The notes under the pieces: generated by a model
What the model saw: only the letters and a program-made list of their open reading frames with translations
Database searches by the model: none
Told to the model about the DNA's origin: nothing
Origin: Listeria costaricensis
Lineage (GTDB): Bacteria > Bacillota > Bacilli > Lactobacillales > Listeriaceae
NCBI RefSeq assembly: GCF_900183385.1
Contig: NZ_FXUT01000023.1
Location: 17,961 to 81,960, forward strand
Direction of reading: 5' to 3'
DNA length: 64,000 nucleotides
In this document: piece by piece, positions 1-9,525 of the stretch
Position numbering within the stretch: the stretch's first letter is position 1
Layout of the letters: every line of letters begins with the position of its first letter
Program-made: the position numbers and the translations under genes

Positions 1-846
1 TTCGTTGGTGTAATTGGCTGCAAAGGCCTGCTGACCGACAATCGGCTCACGGCTTTCGATTCCAAGCAGTGACCATGTGCCGCTGCTGAGATAAGCCCAA
101 TCCGTTCCCACGCCCGGTGTGCCAGCTACTGCCGCCGCTGTATCGTGCGTCGGTGCCACGATGACATCCGTTTCCGGCAAGCCATATTCTGCTGTGAGTG
201 CAGGCTTCACTTTTCCTAAAAAGTCGCCCGGCTCTGCAAATGGTGCAAACTGCTCTTTCCTAACACCTGAAAGCGCGAGTAGCTCCTCATCAAAAGTACG
301 CGTTTTCAAATTCAGCATTTGGGATGTCGAGGCATTGGTGACTTCCGTCCGCATCTCTCCGGTCAGCAAAAAGCCCAGATAATCAGGGACAAACAGGATT
401 TTATCTGCTTTTGCGAGTAGCGCAGGATCTTCTTCATAAAGCTGATAAAGCGTATTAAACGGCAAAAATTGAATGCCTGTTTTTTGATAGATGACATCTG
501 CTGGAAGCTTTGCAGTCACATGATCAATCGTATGGTCGGTTCGATGATCTCGGTAGCTGACCACTTCGCCTATCCGCTCGCCGGCTACATCCACAAGCGC
601 GTAATCTACTGCCCACGTATCAATCGAAAGCGTACACTTTGTCACACCTTCTTGTCGCACTTTTGCAAGACCTGCGAGGATCTCTGTGAATAATTGATCA
701 ATATTCCAAAGACATCGACCTTGTTTTTCTGTAAATCCATTTTTAAAGCGGTGGATTTCTGTGAGTTCAAGTCTGTTGTTCTTGATTTCACCTAGAACCA
801 GACGGCCACTCGATGCACCGATATCCACTGCCACATGCATCTTCAT
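1..846 (-). CDS. rhaB: Rhamnulokinase, 3' end cut by the window edge
   Basis: FGGY-family sugar kinase that phosphorylates L-rhamnulose in cytoplasmic rhamnose catabolism. The 282 visible codons begin MKMHVAVDIGASSGRLVLGE, the N-terminal phosphate-binding loop with the ASSGR motif typical of RhaB. They continue with a conserved SIDTWAVDYAL stretch, a DYLGFLLTG stretch and the second-domain APTHDTAAAVAGTP motif. The start ATG at 846 follows an AGGAGAGG-type ribosome binding site. The C-terminal part lies beyond position 1. The gene is divergent from a DeoR-type regulator 232 bp away, which probably controls it. Xylulokinase is the main alternative, but the ASSGR and DTAAAVA motifs favour RhaB. 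Confidence 0.88.
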   Translation of the reverse strand, partial: MKMHVAVDIGASSGRLVLGEIKNNRLELTEIHRFKNGFTEKQGRCLWNIDQLFTEILAGLAKVRQEGVTKCTLSIDTWAVDYALVDVAGERIGEVVSYRDHRTDHTIDHVTAKLPADVIYQKTGIQFLPFNTLYQLYEEDPALLAKADKILFVPDYLGFLLTGEMRTEVTNASTSQMLNLKTRTFDEELLALSGVRKEQFAPFAEPGDFLGKVKPALTAEYGLPETDVIVAPTHDTAAAVAGTPGVGTDWAYLSSGTWSLLGIESREPIVGQQAFAANYTNE

Positions 847-1078
847 AGAGGTCCTCTCCTTTTCCTAACTTTCTACATGTTCATAATAAAACAGAATTCT
901 ACCCAAGTCAACACATTTATACATAATTTATGTGGTTTTATTTTTGTTTCGCTTGTTTTATGGAGGATGATTGTGCGATTATCCCGCAAAAGCCGTTCAT
1001 TACATCTTGGTTCTTTTTGTTTTTTCTTTGTTTTTATACTATAATAGACGTATTGAAAATGGAAAGGATGAGGCACAG

Positions 1079-1837
1079 ATGCTCGCATTTGAACGTCGCG
1101 AACAAATTCTGAACACTTTATATAAAGAAAAAAAAGTTTTTGTTTCTGCGCTTGCTGAGAGTTTTGATGTGACGGAGGAGACGATTCGTCGCGACTTGGA
1201 AAAGATGGAGCGCGAAGGAATTGTGACACGTACATACGGAGGGGCTACATTAAATATCCACACGAACGAGGATCTTCCTTATCAAACTCGCGGCACCATC
1301 AATATGGAAGAGAAAAAGGCGATTGCCAGACATGTCAGCGAATTTATTAATGACAGTGATACACTGATGGCAGACACCAGCTCCACCGCTTTTGAAGCAT
1401 TGCGTGAATTGGCCGTTCAAAAAAATCATTTGACTGTCATTACGAATTCCGTCATCGCCCTGCAGGAATTCTCGCAAAATCAATTTCACCTGATTTCAAC
1501 GGGTGGCTCGTTGCGTGCCAAATCGCGCTCGCTTGTTGGCCCGCTCTCCCATGAAGCACTCAAACGTTATCATGTCGATACGGCGATTCTCAGCTGTAAA
1601 GGGCTGTCCCGTCAAAAAGGCATTACCGATTCAAATGACCCCGAGGCAGACTTGAAAAAAATCATGCTGGAACAAGCCAACAAGGTGATCTTGCTCGCCG
1701 ATCATACAAAATTCGATGAGGTCGCTCTTGTAAAAATTACCGATTTCCATTTGATCGACGTGCTGATTACTGACCAGAAGCCAAGCGACGAATGGCTGAC
1801 TTTTCTGGAAGAACAGCAAATCACGGTCATTTTTTAA
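1079..1837 (+). CDS. DeoR-family transcriptional regulator
   Basis: A 252-residue regulator with an N-terminal DeoR helix-turn-helix (about residues 5-57, including the signature VTEETIRRDLEKMEREG). The C-terminal DeoRC sugar-phosphate sensor domain carries DTLMADTSSTAFE and ADHTKFDE. The ATG at 1079 was chosen over an in-frame upstream codon at 971 because homologues begin with MLAFERREQIL-type sequences and an AAAGGATGAGG stretch precedes it. It is divergent from the rhamnulokinase gene, so control of rhamnose use is inferred. L. monocytogenes uses an AraC-type regulator at its rhamnose locus, so a DeoR protein here would be a different solution. Confidence 0.85.
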   Translation: MLAFERREQILNTLYKEKKVFVSALAESFDVTEETIRRDLEKMEREGIVTRTYGGATLNIHTNEDLPYQTRGTINMEEKKAIARHVSEFINDSDTLMADTSSTAFEALRELAVQKNHLTVITNSVIALQEFSQNQFHLISTGGSLRAKSRSLVGPLSHEALKRYHVDTAILSCKGLSRQKGITDSNDPEADLKKIMLEQANKVILLADHTKFDEVALVKITDFHLIDVLITDQKPSDEWLTFLEEQQITVIF

Positions 1838-1849
1838 ATGTAAAAGAAT

Positions 1850-1901
1850 AAAGACCCAGCCATATCTAGCAGCAGTGACGCGGCTACATGGCTGGGTCTT
1901 T
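1850..1901. terminator. Bidirectional rho-independent terminator
   Basis: A perfect 14-bp stem (AAAGACCCAGCCAT paired with its complement) lies between the convergent DeoR gene and the DUF523 gene. It has A-rich and T-rich flanks, so it can serve both strands. Confidence 0.85.
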
Positions 1902-1910
1902 CCTTATCAT

Positions 1911-2369
1911 TTATCCTGTCTGTTCGTTAAAATTTTCATCTGATCGAACGTTGATGCCATTACGTTTGAATAAAGCCGCCGCTACTCCAAGTCCTGCTTT
2001 CGTCTTGCCAGTGAATGTTCCATCATAAATATGGCACGCCCCGCAGGATGGACTTTTTTCTTTCAAAATGACTGTGTCAATCCCTAGCTGCTGCAACATT
2101 TTCAAAGCTTTTTCTGCACCGGCCAGGTAGGCTTTCGTCACATCATTTCCCGCCTGGTCGATCACGCGTGCTTGGCCGCACCAGACCGCTTCCCCGTCTC
2201 CCCCAACGATTTCAGCGGGCAGCCGAGGCGTAGCAAGTCCGCCCATTACCTCCGGACAAAGCGCTACTGCTTCTCCTTGAATGACGAGATTTTTTAATAC
2301 CATATTCTCCTTATTTTCACCGTCATAGCGGCAATTGATTCCTGCTAGGCAGGCGCTGACCATTTTCAC
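1911..2369 (-). CDS. DUF523 family protein
   Basis: A 152-residue protein starting MKMVSACLAGINCRYDGENK and containing ALCPEVMGGLATPR, VILKEKSPSCG and GLGVAAALF, the conserved blocks of the DUF523 (YbbK-like) family. Several conserved cysteines (CLAG, CRYDG, CPE, SPSCG) suggest metal or thiol chemistry, but the family has no firmly established function. It is a single gene with its own start, convergent with the DeoR regulator. There is no sign of truncation; the length is normal for the family. Confidence 0.8.
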   Translation of the reverse strand: MKMVSACLAGINCRYDGENKENMVLKNLVIQGEAVALCPEVMGGLATPRLPAEIVGGDGEAVWCGQARVIDQAGNDVTKAYLAGAEKALKMLQQLGIDTVILKEKSPSCGACHIYDGTFTGKTKAGLGVAAALFKRNGINVRSDENFNEQTG

Positions 2370-2431
2370 TTTTATCCCCTCATTTCACTATTTTCACTTT
2401 AGCAAAACGAAGGAAATTTGGCAATGATACT

Positions 2432-2471
2432 AAAAAACCAGCATGCTTCAATAAATGAAACATGCTGGTTT
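2432..2471 (-). terminator. Terminator of the pseudouridine operon
   Basis: An 11-bp stem (AAACCAGCATG with its complement at 2461-2471), followed on the minus strand by a T run, directly after the psuG stop. Confidence 0.85.
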
Positions 2472-2481
2472 CGCGATGATT

Positions 2482-3393
2482 TTACAGTTCGTTATACGCA
2501 ACGGCGATTTGGGCACCGATGAGCGCGTTGTGTTTTACAAGTGCAATATTTGCTTCCAAGCTTTTTCCTTCTGTCAGGTCTTTTACTTTAGCAAGCAAGA
2601 ATGGTGTTACGTCTTTTCCTTGGATATGATTTTCTTCTGCTTCTTTTAGAGCTTGCTCGATGACAGCGGTAATATCTGCTGCCGGCATAGCGTGGCTTTC
2701 TGGAATTGGGTTGGCGATGACTGCACCACCGTCAATTTTCAGATCCCATTTTGCTTTTAGGCTGGCTGCAACTACTTGCGGATCATCCACACGCGTGCTT
2801 AGGGCAAAATCACTTTCACGTGTATAGAAAGCTGGTAGAACGTCGGTTGCGTAACCCATTACTGGCACACCTTTTGTTTCCAAATATTCCATTGTTAGGC
2901 CGAGGTCAAGAATCGATTTTGCTCCTGCGCAGATGACGGCTACATTGGTTTTCGCTAGCTCTTCCAAGTCAGCTGAAATGTCCATTGTTGTTTCCGCACC
3001 GCGGTGTACGCCACCAATTCCGCCGGTAACAAAGATTGAAATCTCGGCAAGCTCTGCACAGATCATTGTTGCAGCAACTGTTGTCGCGCCTAGTTTTTTC
3101 GTTGCGACCAAGTATCCGATATCGCGGCGGGAAACTTTTGCCACGTCGCTTGCTTTCCCGAACAATTCTAGTTCTTCGTCGGAAAGACCGATTTTGATTT
3201 GGCCGTCCATAATAGCGATTGTTGCTGGTACAGCGCCGTTTTCACGAATGATTTCTTCTACTTCGCGTGCTGTTTGGACGTTCTGCGGATAAGGCATACC
3301 GTGAGAGATGATGGTCGACTCGAGTGCCACGACGGGTTTTCCTGCTAATTTTGCTGCTTTTACTTCTTCTGAAAATGAGAGATATTGTTTCAT
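2482..3393 (-). CDS. psuG: Pseudouridine-5'-phosphate glycosidase
   Basis: This enzyme reversibly cleaves the C-C bond of pseudouridine 5'-phosphate to uracil and ribose 5-phosphate in the cytoplasm. The 303-residue product has family blocks [17 protein letters not shown] near the N terminus, [34 protein letters not shown] and PIPESHAMP. It overlaps the upstream HTH-kinase gene by 4 bp (ATGA), so translation is probably coupled, and the two steps form a kinase-glycosidase pathway. The length matches full PsuG/IndA-like proteins. A terminator follows immediately. Confidence 0.93.
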   Translation of the reverse strand: MKQYLSFSEEVKAAKLAGKPVVALESTIISHGMPYPQNVQTAREVEEIIRENGAVPATIAIMDGQIKIGLSDEELELFGKASDVAKVSRRDIGYLVATKKLGATTVAATMICAELAEISIFVTGGIGGVHRGAETTMDISADLEELAKTNVAVICAGAKSILDLGLTMEYLETKGVPVMGYATDVLPAFYTRESDFALSTRVDDPQVVAASLKAKWDLKIDGGAVIANPIPESHAMPAADITAVIEQALKEAEENHIQGKDVTPFLLAKVKDLTEGKSLEANIALVKHNALIGAQIAVAYNEL

Positions 3394-4511
3394 TTGATTA
3401 ATTCCTCCAAATCTTTTTGTAATTGAGATGTTGATAAATTTTGTCTAACGGTATATTCAGATTCCAGGGTGCGTGCGGCATTGACACTGCCCGCCTGCAA
3501 GACTTCACGCAAGCTCCGGCCTTCCAACCAAGCATAAATGACAGCTGAACAGAATGCATCACCGGCTCCGGTTACATCCTGAATATCCGCCACGACGATT
3601 GCCGGTTCATGAATGATCCCTTCCGCCCTACTGCCTGCCATCGCACCGAGTTTGCCATTTGTGACGATGACATTCTGAACGCCGGCATCCAGCCAGTTTT
3701 GAACGGCCTTACGCCAATCCGCTTCTGTTTCGATCGTCATACCGAATTTGGTTTCCGATTCGTCACGGTTGCAGATAATCCAGCTGACCTTCTCAAGTGC
3801 TTCGGGAAGCCGCACCATTTTCGGCGAGGAAACCGGCACGAGAACAAGTGGTATCTGGCTGACTTCGGCAAAATGCGTCAAATATTCAAGCGTTTCTTTC
3901 GGACAATTCAGGTCTGCCACGATCGCACTGGAACGACTGAGTAGCGCTTCCTGCTTGGAAAGGACATCTGGCGTCAGATGCTCGTAAGCTTCCATATCGG
4001 CCAGCGCCACCAGCAAATTCCCATCCTGCTCCAGCACCGCCGTATAGCTGCCCGTCGAAATGCTCGGAAAAGCCGTCACATAGTCCAGATTCATATAGGT
4101 GTTGCTGGCTTTTTCGATTGCATCCCAATCGGCATCCGTCCCGCAGGCTGTCAGTAAAATGACTTCTTTGCCGAGTCGCCCAAGATTTTCGGCTACGTTT
4201 CGGGCAACCCCACCGGCGCTCTGTGTCGATCTGACCGGATTGCTCGTCCCCAGCTGTGCCTGCTCTTTCATGTAAAACTTCCGATCGACATTTGCTCCGC
4301 CGATACAAATGATCTGTCTCGCTTCATTTAAAATGTAAGCTTTGCCAAGAATTCGGCCTTTTTTGATCAGACCGGAAATCAGATTGGCCACAGTCGGGCG
4401 GGAAAGATCCAAAATATCCGCTAATTCCTGCTGTGAAATATAAGGATTCTTACGGATTGAGTTGTAAATGATCTCTTCCTTCTCATTCATTCGGCTCTGC
4501 TCATTTTCCAT
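3390..4511 (-). CDS. psuK: Pseudouridine kinase with N-terminal winged HTH
   Basis: A PfkB-family kinase that would phosphorylate pseudouridine for PsuG. The 373-residue product has an N-terminal winged helix-turn-helix (about residues 9-60, with [17 protein letters not shown]) followed by a ribokinase-like fold. That fold shows [31 protein letters not shown] and the anion-hole motif [13 protein letters not shown]. The ATG at 4511 is preceded by AGGAGGT at good spacing; an upstream in-frame codon at 4556 has none. HTH-PfkB fusions occur in this kinase group, and the HTH may let the enzyme autoregulate the operon, which is inference. It overlaps psuG by 4 bp. Confidence 0.9.
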   Translation of the reverse strand: MENEQSRMNEKEEIIYNSIRKNPYISQQELADILDLSRPTVANLISGLIKKGRILGKAYILNEARQIICIGGANVDRKFYMKEQAQLGTSNPVRSTQSAGGVARNVAENLGRLGKEVILLTACGTDADWDAIEKASNTYMNLDYVTAFPSISTGSYTAVLEQDGNLLVALADMEAYEHLTPDVLSKQEALLSRSSAIVADLNCPKETLEYLTHFAEVSQIPLVLVPVSSPKMVRLPEALEKVSWIICNRDESETKFGMTIETEADWRKAVQNWLDAGVQNVIVTNGKLGAMAGSRAEGIIHEPAIVVADIQDVTGAGDAFCSAVIYAWLEGRSLREVLQAGSVNAARTLESEYTVRQNLSTSQLQKDLEELIK

Positions 4512-4603
4512 CAAGCTGCACCTCCTGTCAAACTTTTGTTTATTTTTTAAACACAAGTTTATTATAACGCTTCCACTTTAAAATAACAACTCTTTCCACA
4601 CGA

Positions 4604-4643
4604 AAAATCCGTCCTTTTCTAAAGCTAAAAAAGGACGGATTTT
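4604..4643 (-). terminator. Terminator of the L,D-transpeptidase gene
   Basis: A 15-bp perfect stem (AAAATCCGTCCTTTT with its complement) sits 35 bp after the stop of the GW/L,D-transpeptidase gene. It has T residues on the minus strand. Confidence 0.85.
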
Positions 4644-4677
4644 GGTAAAGATCCACTTGCCAGATAGGTGGGCTTTC

Positions 4678-6120
4678 TTAGTATTTCAAAAGTTCTGCAC
4701 TGCTGGTCGTATTGACAATATAAGCGCCGCTCGACAATTGCTGCATCAGTTGTTTCATTTGTGTTTCTGGAATGGCCACGCAGCCGGCTGTCGGTTGACC
4801 GTTTGAACAGTGCAAGAAGAAGCCGGAGCCCTTGCCCGGTGTCCGTTCGACCGTGTTGTAATTGATGACTATGGCATATTTATACTGAGTGGGATAGTCG
4901 ATCAAATGTTCATCTTGACTGCTGGAAGTGTTTCGTTCCTGCCATGAGTTATACTGGCTGTCGCTCGTATTGCTGATCCAGTAGCTGCGGTTCGTGATTT
5001 GCCGGTAGTTGAGTTTCGTGCCGGGATTGCTGGTCCCAAATGCAAAACCCAACGAGTAAGCTCCGCGTGGCGTCCTCGAGTGGTACTCATCTGCTGCCCC
5101 AACGCCTTCACTTCCTACAAAGCCTGAGACGCTAAACTTGCGGTACCAGGTGTCACCCGACTTTTGCCAATAAGCAACGGTTGCTTTACTGCCACTGGCA
5201 ACGGTCGTGACGATTTGAGTGGTTTTCTTTGCAAGCGGCATATGGGAAACATAATCATCGATCACATTCGTAAACGCCCGCGCATCCACCCAGCCTATAT
5301 CACGGTCGCCCTGCTTCACATAGTACCAAGTGGCGCGTGCTGTCGTCGCTTCCTGAACAAGTCGCAATGTTTTCCCCTGATAGTTTTTCATGCTGCCTTG
5401 ATAAGTGGAGTTGGCGGTGGTCATATAGATTTCATTCCAAATCCCGTCATTTCGGCTCGTTTGATTGACCACGCCCTGCTTATAGATCAGGTGCTGATTG
5501 GCAATCTGATCATAGTTCTGCTGGACGTTCTTGAAGGCGCACGCATCCACCCAGCCAAGCGCTGTACTGCCTTTTTTCACATAATACCAAGTGGCTCGGG
5601 CAGTTTTGGCCTCGCGAGTGATACTGAGTGTCTGTCCCTGATAGCTTTTCATACTGCCTAAGTAGCGAGCGTTGATGGAGGTCATGTAAATTTCATTCCA
5701 AATCCCGTCATTTCGAGTTGCCTGTTCCACGGTGCCTTTCAGTGCGACATTTTTCTCATCTGTAATCGTGTCGAAAAAAAGAACATTGGTGAAAGCTCGG
5801 GCGTCCACCCAGCCGAGTGCCTTGCTGCCGTCTTTCACATAGTACCATTTCGCCTTGACGGTCGTGGCTTCCTGCGTTAGTTGCAGTGTCTTGCCTTGAT
5901 AATTTTTCATGCTGCCCTGATAGCTGGCGCTGGCCGATGTGGCATAGATTTCATTCCAAATGCCATCATTTCGTGTTTGTTGTTCGACTTTGCCACTCGC
6001 ATGGATGGCCTTTTGGTTGCTGATGGTATCATAGCTTGCTGCATGTGTTTCCCATGTGCCTTGAGTTAGAATCAATAGAAGTAAAGCGGTAAATAATCCC
6101 CATTTTGCTTTTCCTCGCAT
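4678..6120 (-). CDS. Secreted L,D-transpeptidase with three GW modules
   Basis: A 480-residue exported protein. The signal peptide (residues 1-27, MRGKAKWGLFTALLLLILTQ) is followed by three GW/SH3-like modules of about 80 residues. Each contains TRNDGIWNEIY or SRNDGIWNEIY, GSMKxYQG and a closing GWVDARAF-type motif. The C-terminal YkuD catalytic domain has FFLHCSNGQPTAGCVAIP, with the conserved His and Cys nucleophile. GW modules in Listeria bind teichoic acids, so the enzyme probably cross-links peptidoglycan at the cell surface. The ATG at 6120 follows AAAGGGGAG; an upstream in-frame codon at 6138 lacks a site. The gene is monocistronic and divergent from gbuABC. Confidence 0.9.
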   Translation of the reverse strand: MRGKAKWGLFTALLLLILTQGTWETHAASYDTISNQKAIHASGKVEQQTRNDGIWNEIYATSASASYQGSMKNYQGKTLQLTQEATTVKAKWYYVKDGSKALGWVDARAFTNVLFFDTITDEKNVALKGTVEQATRNDGIWNEIYMTSINARYLGSMKSYQGQTLSITREAKTARATWYYVKKGSTALGWVDACAFKNVQQNYDQIANQHLIYKQGVVNQTSRNDGIWNEIYMTTANSTYQGSMKNYQGKTLRLVQEATTARATWYYVKQGDRDIGWVDARAFTNVIDDYVSHMPLAKKTTQIVTTVASGSKATVAYWQKSGDTWYRKFSVSGFVGSEGVGAADEYHSRTPRGAYSLGFAFGTSNPGTKLNYRQITNRSYWISNTSDSQYNSWQERNTSSSQDEHLIDYPTQYKYAIVINYNTVERTPGKGSGFFLHCSNGQPTAGCVAIPETQMKQLMQQLSSGAYIVNTTSSAELLKY

Positions 6121-6345
6121 ATTTGACTCCCCTTTCATATTCGTTTTTTATTTTACTAAAGTTCAAACTATTATTCAAAAAGTGTTATCTTTCACGTTCT
6201 CTTAAAATATTTTTTGAAATTTTTTCAACCTTGCTCAAAGCCGATGCTCATGCGGGATAAAGCGATAACAAAAACTTATCAAATCTTGAAATATAAGTAG
6301 AACACGTGATTTTACTTTGTTTTTTGTGTAGAATAGTAAATGGTT

Positions 6346-6372
6346 GGTTTTATTTTTGTATAAAATAAAACC
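6346..6372. promoter_or_regulatory. 27-nt perfect inverted repeat upstream of gbuA
   Basis: GGTTTTATTTT and its exact complement flank a 5-nt loop (TGTAT), ending 28 bp before the TTG start of gbuA. It overlaps a TATAAAAT box. It may be an operator for a betaine-responsive repressor or an mRNA hairpin. The assignment is inference. Confidence 0.5.
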
Positions 6373-6400
6373 TTTTGGAAAAGAGAAAGGGGAATCATTT

Positions 6401-7594
6401 TTGAGTAAAATCGAAGTTAAGGATTTAACAAAGATTTTCGGCAAAAAGACTTCGAAAGCTTCACAGTTGCTTTCACAAGGAAAATCAAAAACCGCTATTT
6501 TAAAAGAGACAGGCGCGACGATTGGTGTTAATCGGGCATCATTTTCTGTCGAGGAAGGCGAAATTTTTGTCATTATGGGCCTATCTGGTAGCGGTAAATC
6601 AACGCTTGTTCGCTTGCTGAATCGTTTAATCGAGCCTACCAGTGGAGAAATTTGGCTGGACGGCGAAGATCTTTCTAAAATGGATAAAAAAACTTTGCGC
6701 ACGGTAAGAAGAAGAAGTATGAGTATGGTTTTTCAAAGCTTTGGTCTTTTTCCGAATCGAACTATTTTGCGTAACGTGGAATACGGTCTTGAAGTACAGA
6801 AAATTCCGAAAAATGAGCGTGCCCAAAAAGCGGCAGATGCACTGGAGCTTGTCGGACTGGCTGGTTACGGCGAGCAGTATCCCGCACAGCTTTCTGGCGG
6901 CATGCAGCAGCGTGTAGGGCTTGCTCGTGCGCTGGCCAATAATCCGGACATTCTTTTGATGGACGAGGCCTTTTCAGCACTTGATCCGCTCAACCGAAAG
7001 GATATGCAGGATCAGCTGATTGACTTGCAGGATAAGATGCAGAAAACGATCATCTTTATTACCCATGATCTGGACGAGGCGCTACGAATTGGCGATCACA
7101 TTATGATCATGCGTGATGGTTCTGTAGTTCAAATCGGCACACCGGAGGAAATTCTCTCCCACCCGGCCAATCAGTATGTCGAAAAATTCATTGAAGATGT
7201 CGATCGCTCAAAAGTCTATACGGCGAGCAACGTGATGATCCGTCCGGAAATCGTTCATTTTGAAAAAGATGGCCCTCGTGTGGCTTTGCAGCGGATGCGC
7301 GAGGCTGGTACGAGTAGTATTTTTGTGGTCAAGAAAGGCCGGGAGCTGATGGGCATTATCCATGCCACCGATGTCTCCCGTCTGATCAAAGAACAGGTGA
7401 CATCGCTTGAGTCGATTATTGATGCGAATGTGCCGACGACGGAACTGGATACGCCACTGACCGAGATTATGGATCAAATGTCGACAACAACTATTCCGAT
7501 GGCTGTGACAGAAAATGGAAAACTGCGGGGCATCATTATTCGCGGTTCCGTTCTGGCGGCACTTTCGGGAAATGAGGTGAACCTGAATGACTAA
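6401..7594 (+). CDS. gbuA: Glycine betaine ABC transporter, ATPase subunit
   Basis: ATPase of the osmoprotectant importer (OpuA/ProU class). The 397-residue product has Walker A GLSGSGKST near residue 60, signature LSGGMQQR near 164, Walker B ILLMDEA near 184, and two C-terminal CBS domains (about 270-390) that in this class sense ionic strength or cyclic-di-AMP. The TTG at 6401 is chosen because it follows AAAGGGG and gives the usual N terminus (SKIEVKDLTKIFG). It overlaps gbuB by 8 bp. The length equals that known for Listeria GbuA. Confidence 0.95.
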   Translation: MSKIEVKDLTKIFGKKTSKASQLLSQGKSKTAILKETGATIGVNRASFSVEEGEIFVIMGLSGSGKSTLVRLLNRLIEPTSGEIWLDGEDLSKMDKKTLRTVRRRSMSMVFQSFGLFPNRTILRNVEYGLEVQKIPKNERAQKAADALELVGLAGYGEQYPAQLSGGMQQRVGLARALANNPDILLMDEAFSALDPLNRKDMQDQLIDLQDKMQKTIIFITHDLDEALRIGDHIMIMRDGSVVQIGTPEEILSHPANQYVEKFIEDVDRSKVYTASNVMIRPEIVHFEKDGPRVALQRMREAGTSSIFVVKKGRELMGIIHATDVSRLIKEQVTSLESIIDANVPTTELDTPLTEIMDQMSTTTIPMAVTENGKLRGIIIRGSVLAALSGNEVNLND

Positions 7595-8438
7595 TGTACC
7601 CATGATTCCACTAGCTGACTGGATTGACAAATTAGTCGACAGTCTGACACAATTTGAAGGCTTCTTCAATGTGATTACCAACATCATTGGCGGCATTGTC
7701 AATGCGTTTCAATGGGTGTTCGATTTGATCCCGCCAGCACTTTTCATTTTGCTGGTCATCGCCTTCACTTTTTGGATCAACCGGAAAGGAAAAAAATGGG
7801 GGCTCATCCTCTTTGAACTGATTGGGCTCCTCTTGATTTGGAATTTGGATCTGTGGCGCGACATGACGCAGACCTTGACACTGGTTTTGACGAGTAGCTT
7901 GATTGCGCTTGTTATTGGGGTACCGCTCGGCATTTGGATGTCGAAAAGCAATCTTGTCGAGGCGATTTTCAAACCGGTGCTCGACTTTATGCAGACGATG
8001 CCGGCGTTCGTTTATCTGATTCCGGCGGTTGCCTTTTTCGGCATCGGGATGGTACCGGGCGTTGTGGCCTCTGTCATCTTCGCCATGCCTCCAACAGTCC
8101 GGATGACAAATCTGGGTATCCGGCAGGTATCGACAGAATTAGTGGAAGCGGCGGACTCGTTTGGTTCGACTGGCTGGCAGAAGCTCTTCAAGGTACAGCT
8201 GCCCATGGCGAAATCAACCATGATGGCCGGGATCAACCAGAGTATCATGCTGGCGCTTTCGATGGTCGTCATTGCTTCGATGATTGGGGCGATGGGGCTT
8301 GGAACTCAGGTTTACTTTGCTGTAGGCCGAAACGATGCCGGGGGCGGTTTCGTGGCAGGTATCGCGATCGTCATTGTGGCCATCATTTTGGACCGGCTCA
8401 CACAAAGTTTCAATAAAAAAAGAATGGGCGAAAAATAA
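7587..8438 (+). CDS. gbuB: Glycine betaine ABC transporter, permease
   Basis: A 283-residue inner-membrane permease with several hydrophobic segments. It has the OpuAB/ProW-type binding-protein-dependent transport domain, including FMQTMPAFVYLIPAVAFFG and the EAA-like loop VSTELVEAADSFGSTGWQKL that contacts the ATPase. The ATG overlaps the end of gbuA by 8 bp, which implies translational coupling. The product forms the channel for glycine betaine uptake under osmotic or cold stress. Confidence 0.95.
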   Translation: MTNVPMIPLADWIDKLVDSLTQFEGFFNVITNIIGGIVNAFQWVFDLIPPALFILLVIAFTFWINRKGKKWGLILFELIGLLLIWNLDLWRDMTQTLTLVLTSSLIALVIGVPLGIWMSKSNLVEAIFKPVLDFMQTMPAFVYLIPAVAFFGIGMVPGVVASVIFAMPPTVRMTNLGIRQVSTELVEAADSFGSTGWQKLFKVQLPMAKSTMMAGINQSIMLALSMVVIASMIGAMGLGTQVYFAVGRNDAGGGFVAGIAIVIVAIILDRLTQSFNKKRMGEK

Positions 8439-8451
8439 GGGGGTTTTTCAT

Positions 8452-9345
8452 TTGCGTAAAAAAATCACGGTTCTGCTTGCCGCGCTGCTTGGCGTTTTCA
8501 CCTTGACGGCTTGCGGAACGGAACTTGCTAGCTACGATCCTGAAAAACCTCTTGGCGAACAGATCAATTATACGATTACGGGGATTGACGCGGGGGCGGG
8601 CATCATGCTTTCCACGCAGAACGCTCTAGAGGCATATGGCTTGGCGGACGAAAACTGGCAACTACAGACGAGTTCCACGGCGGCGATGACGAGCACACTT
8701 GAAAAAGCAATCAAAAACAAGCAGCCCATCGTTGTGACTGGCTGGACGCCGCACTGGATGTTTACCAAATACGATCTAAAATTCTTGGACGATCCGAAAA
8801 ATGTTTACGGAGATGCCGAGGATATTCATACGATTGTTCGTAAAGGCTTGAAAAAAGACATGCCTTCTGCCTACGAGATGCTCGATCGTTTCAACTGGAC
8901 GCAGGAAGATATGTCGGAGGTGATGCTTGATGTCAATAACGGCATGGATCCTGAAAAGGCCGCCAAAAAATGGATCAAGGCGAATCCAGATAAAGTGGCC
9001 GAGTGGACAGACGGCATTGAAAAGGTGGACGGCGACCCGATCAAGCTGACATATGTGGCGTGGGATTCTGAGATTGCCTCGACAAATGTGGTCAGTGAAG
9101 TGCTGAAAAGTCTTGGCTATGAGCCGACCATTCAGGCGATGGAAATCCAGCCGATGTGGGCATCAGTCGCAACGGGCGCCGCTGACGGAATGGTCGCCGC
9201 ATGGCTGCCAAATACAGCCGGCGTTTACTATGAGGATTATAAGGACGACATTGAAGATCTCGGTATCAACTTGAAAGGTGCCCGTGTCGGTCTGGCGGTC
9301 CCTACCTATATGGAAAATATCAATTCGATTGAGGATTTGAAATAG
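8452..9345 (+). CDS. gbuC: Glycine betaine-binding lipoprotein
   Basis: A 297-residue extracytoplasmic binding lipoprotein of the Gbu importer. The lipobox LTAC, with the Cys near residue 22, follows a short Lys/Arg-rich signal region. The OpuAC-type domain contains GIDAGAGIMLSTQNALEAYGL and tryptophan motifs such as GWTPHWMF and AAWLPN that would form the aromatic betaine cage. The TTG start at 8452 follows an AAGGGGG site 13 bp after gbuB, giving MRKKITVLLAALLG. Confidence 0.94.
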   Translation: MRKKITVLLAALLGVFTLTACGTELASYDPEKPLGEQINYTITGIDAGAGIMLSTQNALEAYGLADENWQLQTSSTAAMTSTLEKAIKNKQPIVVTGWTPHWMFTKYDLKFLDDPKNVYGDAEDIHTIVRKGLKKDMPSAYEMLDRFNWTQEDMSEVMLDVNNGMDPEKAAKKWIKANPDKVAEWTDGIEKVDGDPIKLTYVAWDSEIASTNVVSEVLKSLGYEPTIQAMEIQPMWASVATGAADGMVAAWLPNTAGVYYEDYKDDIEDLGINLKGARVGLAVPTYMENINSIEDLK

Positions 9346-9430
9346 CTATTTCACAGTTGAGAAGTATACTTGTATTTCTTCTATTACGAGCATTTAGAAT
9401 GCAAAAATATTGAAGGTATCAATGAACTGA

Positions 9431-9473
9431 AAAACATGTAATAACAACATTTTTTAATGGATTTTACATGTTT
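9431..9473. terminator. Weak stem-loop after gbuC
   Basis: An AAACATGTAA stem pairs with TTACATGTTT, about 90 bp after the gbuC stop. It has only a poor T tract (TTTCTCGG), so it is a weak terminator candidate. The rest of 9346-9525 shows no gene. Confidence 0.4.
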
Positions 9474-9525
9474 CTCGGTTCTTTTCAAATTCCAATTACT
9501 ATTCCAGAATTAAAACTAGACTTTA

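Noticed and set aside
6139..6400. SigB-type promoter upstream of gbuA
   Set aside because: A GGGATA box is present near 6255, but no GTTT-type -35 at the required spacing was found.
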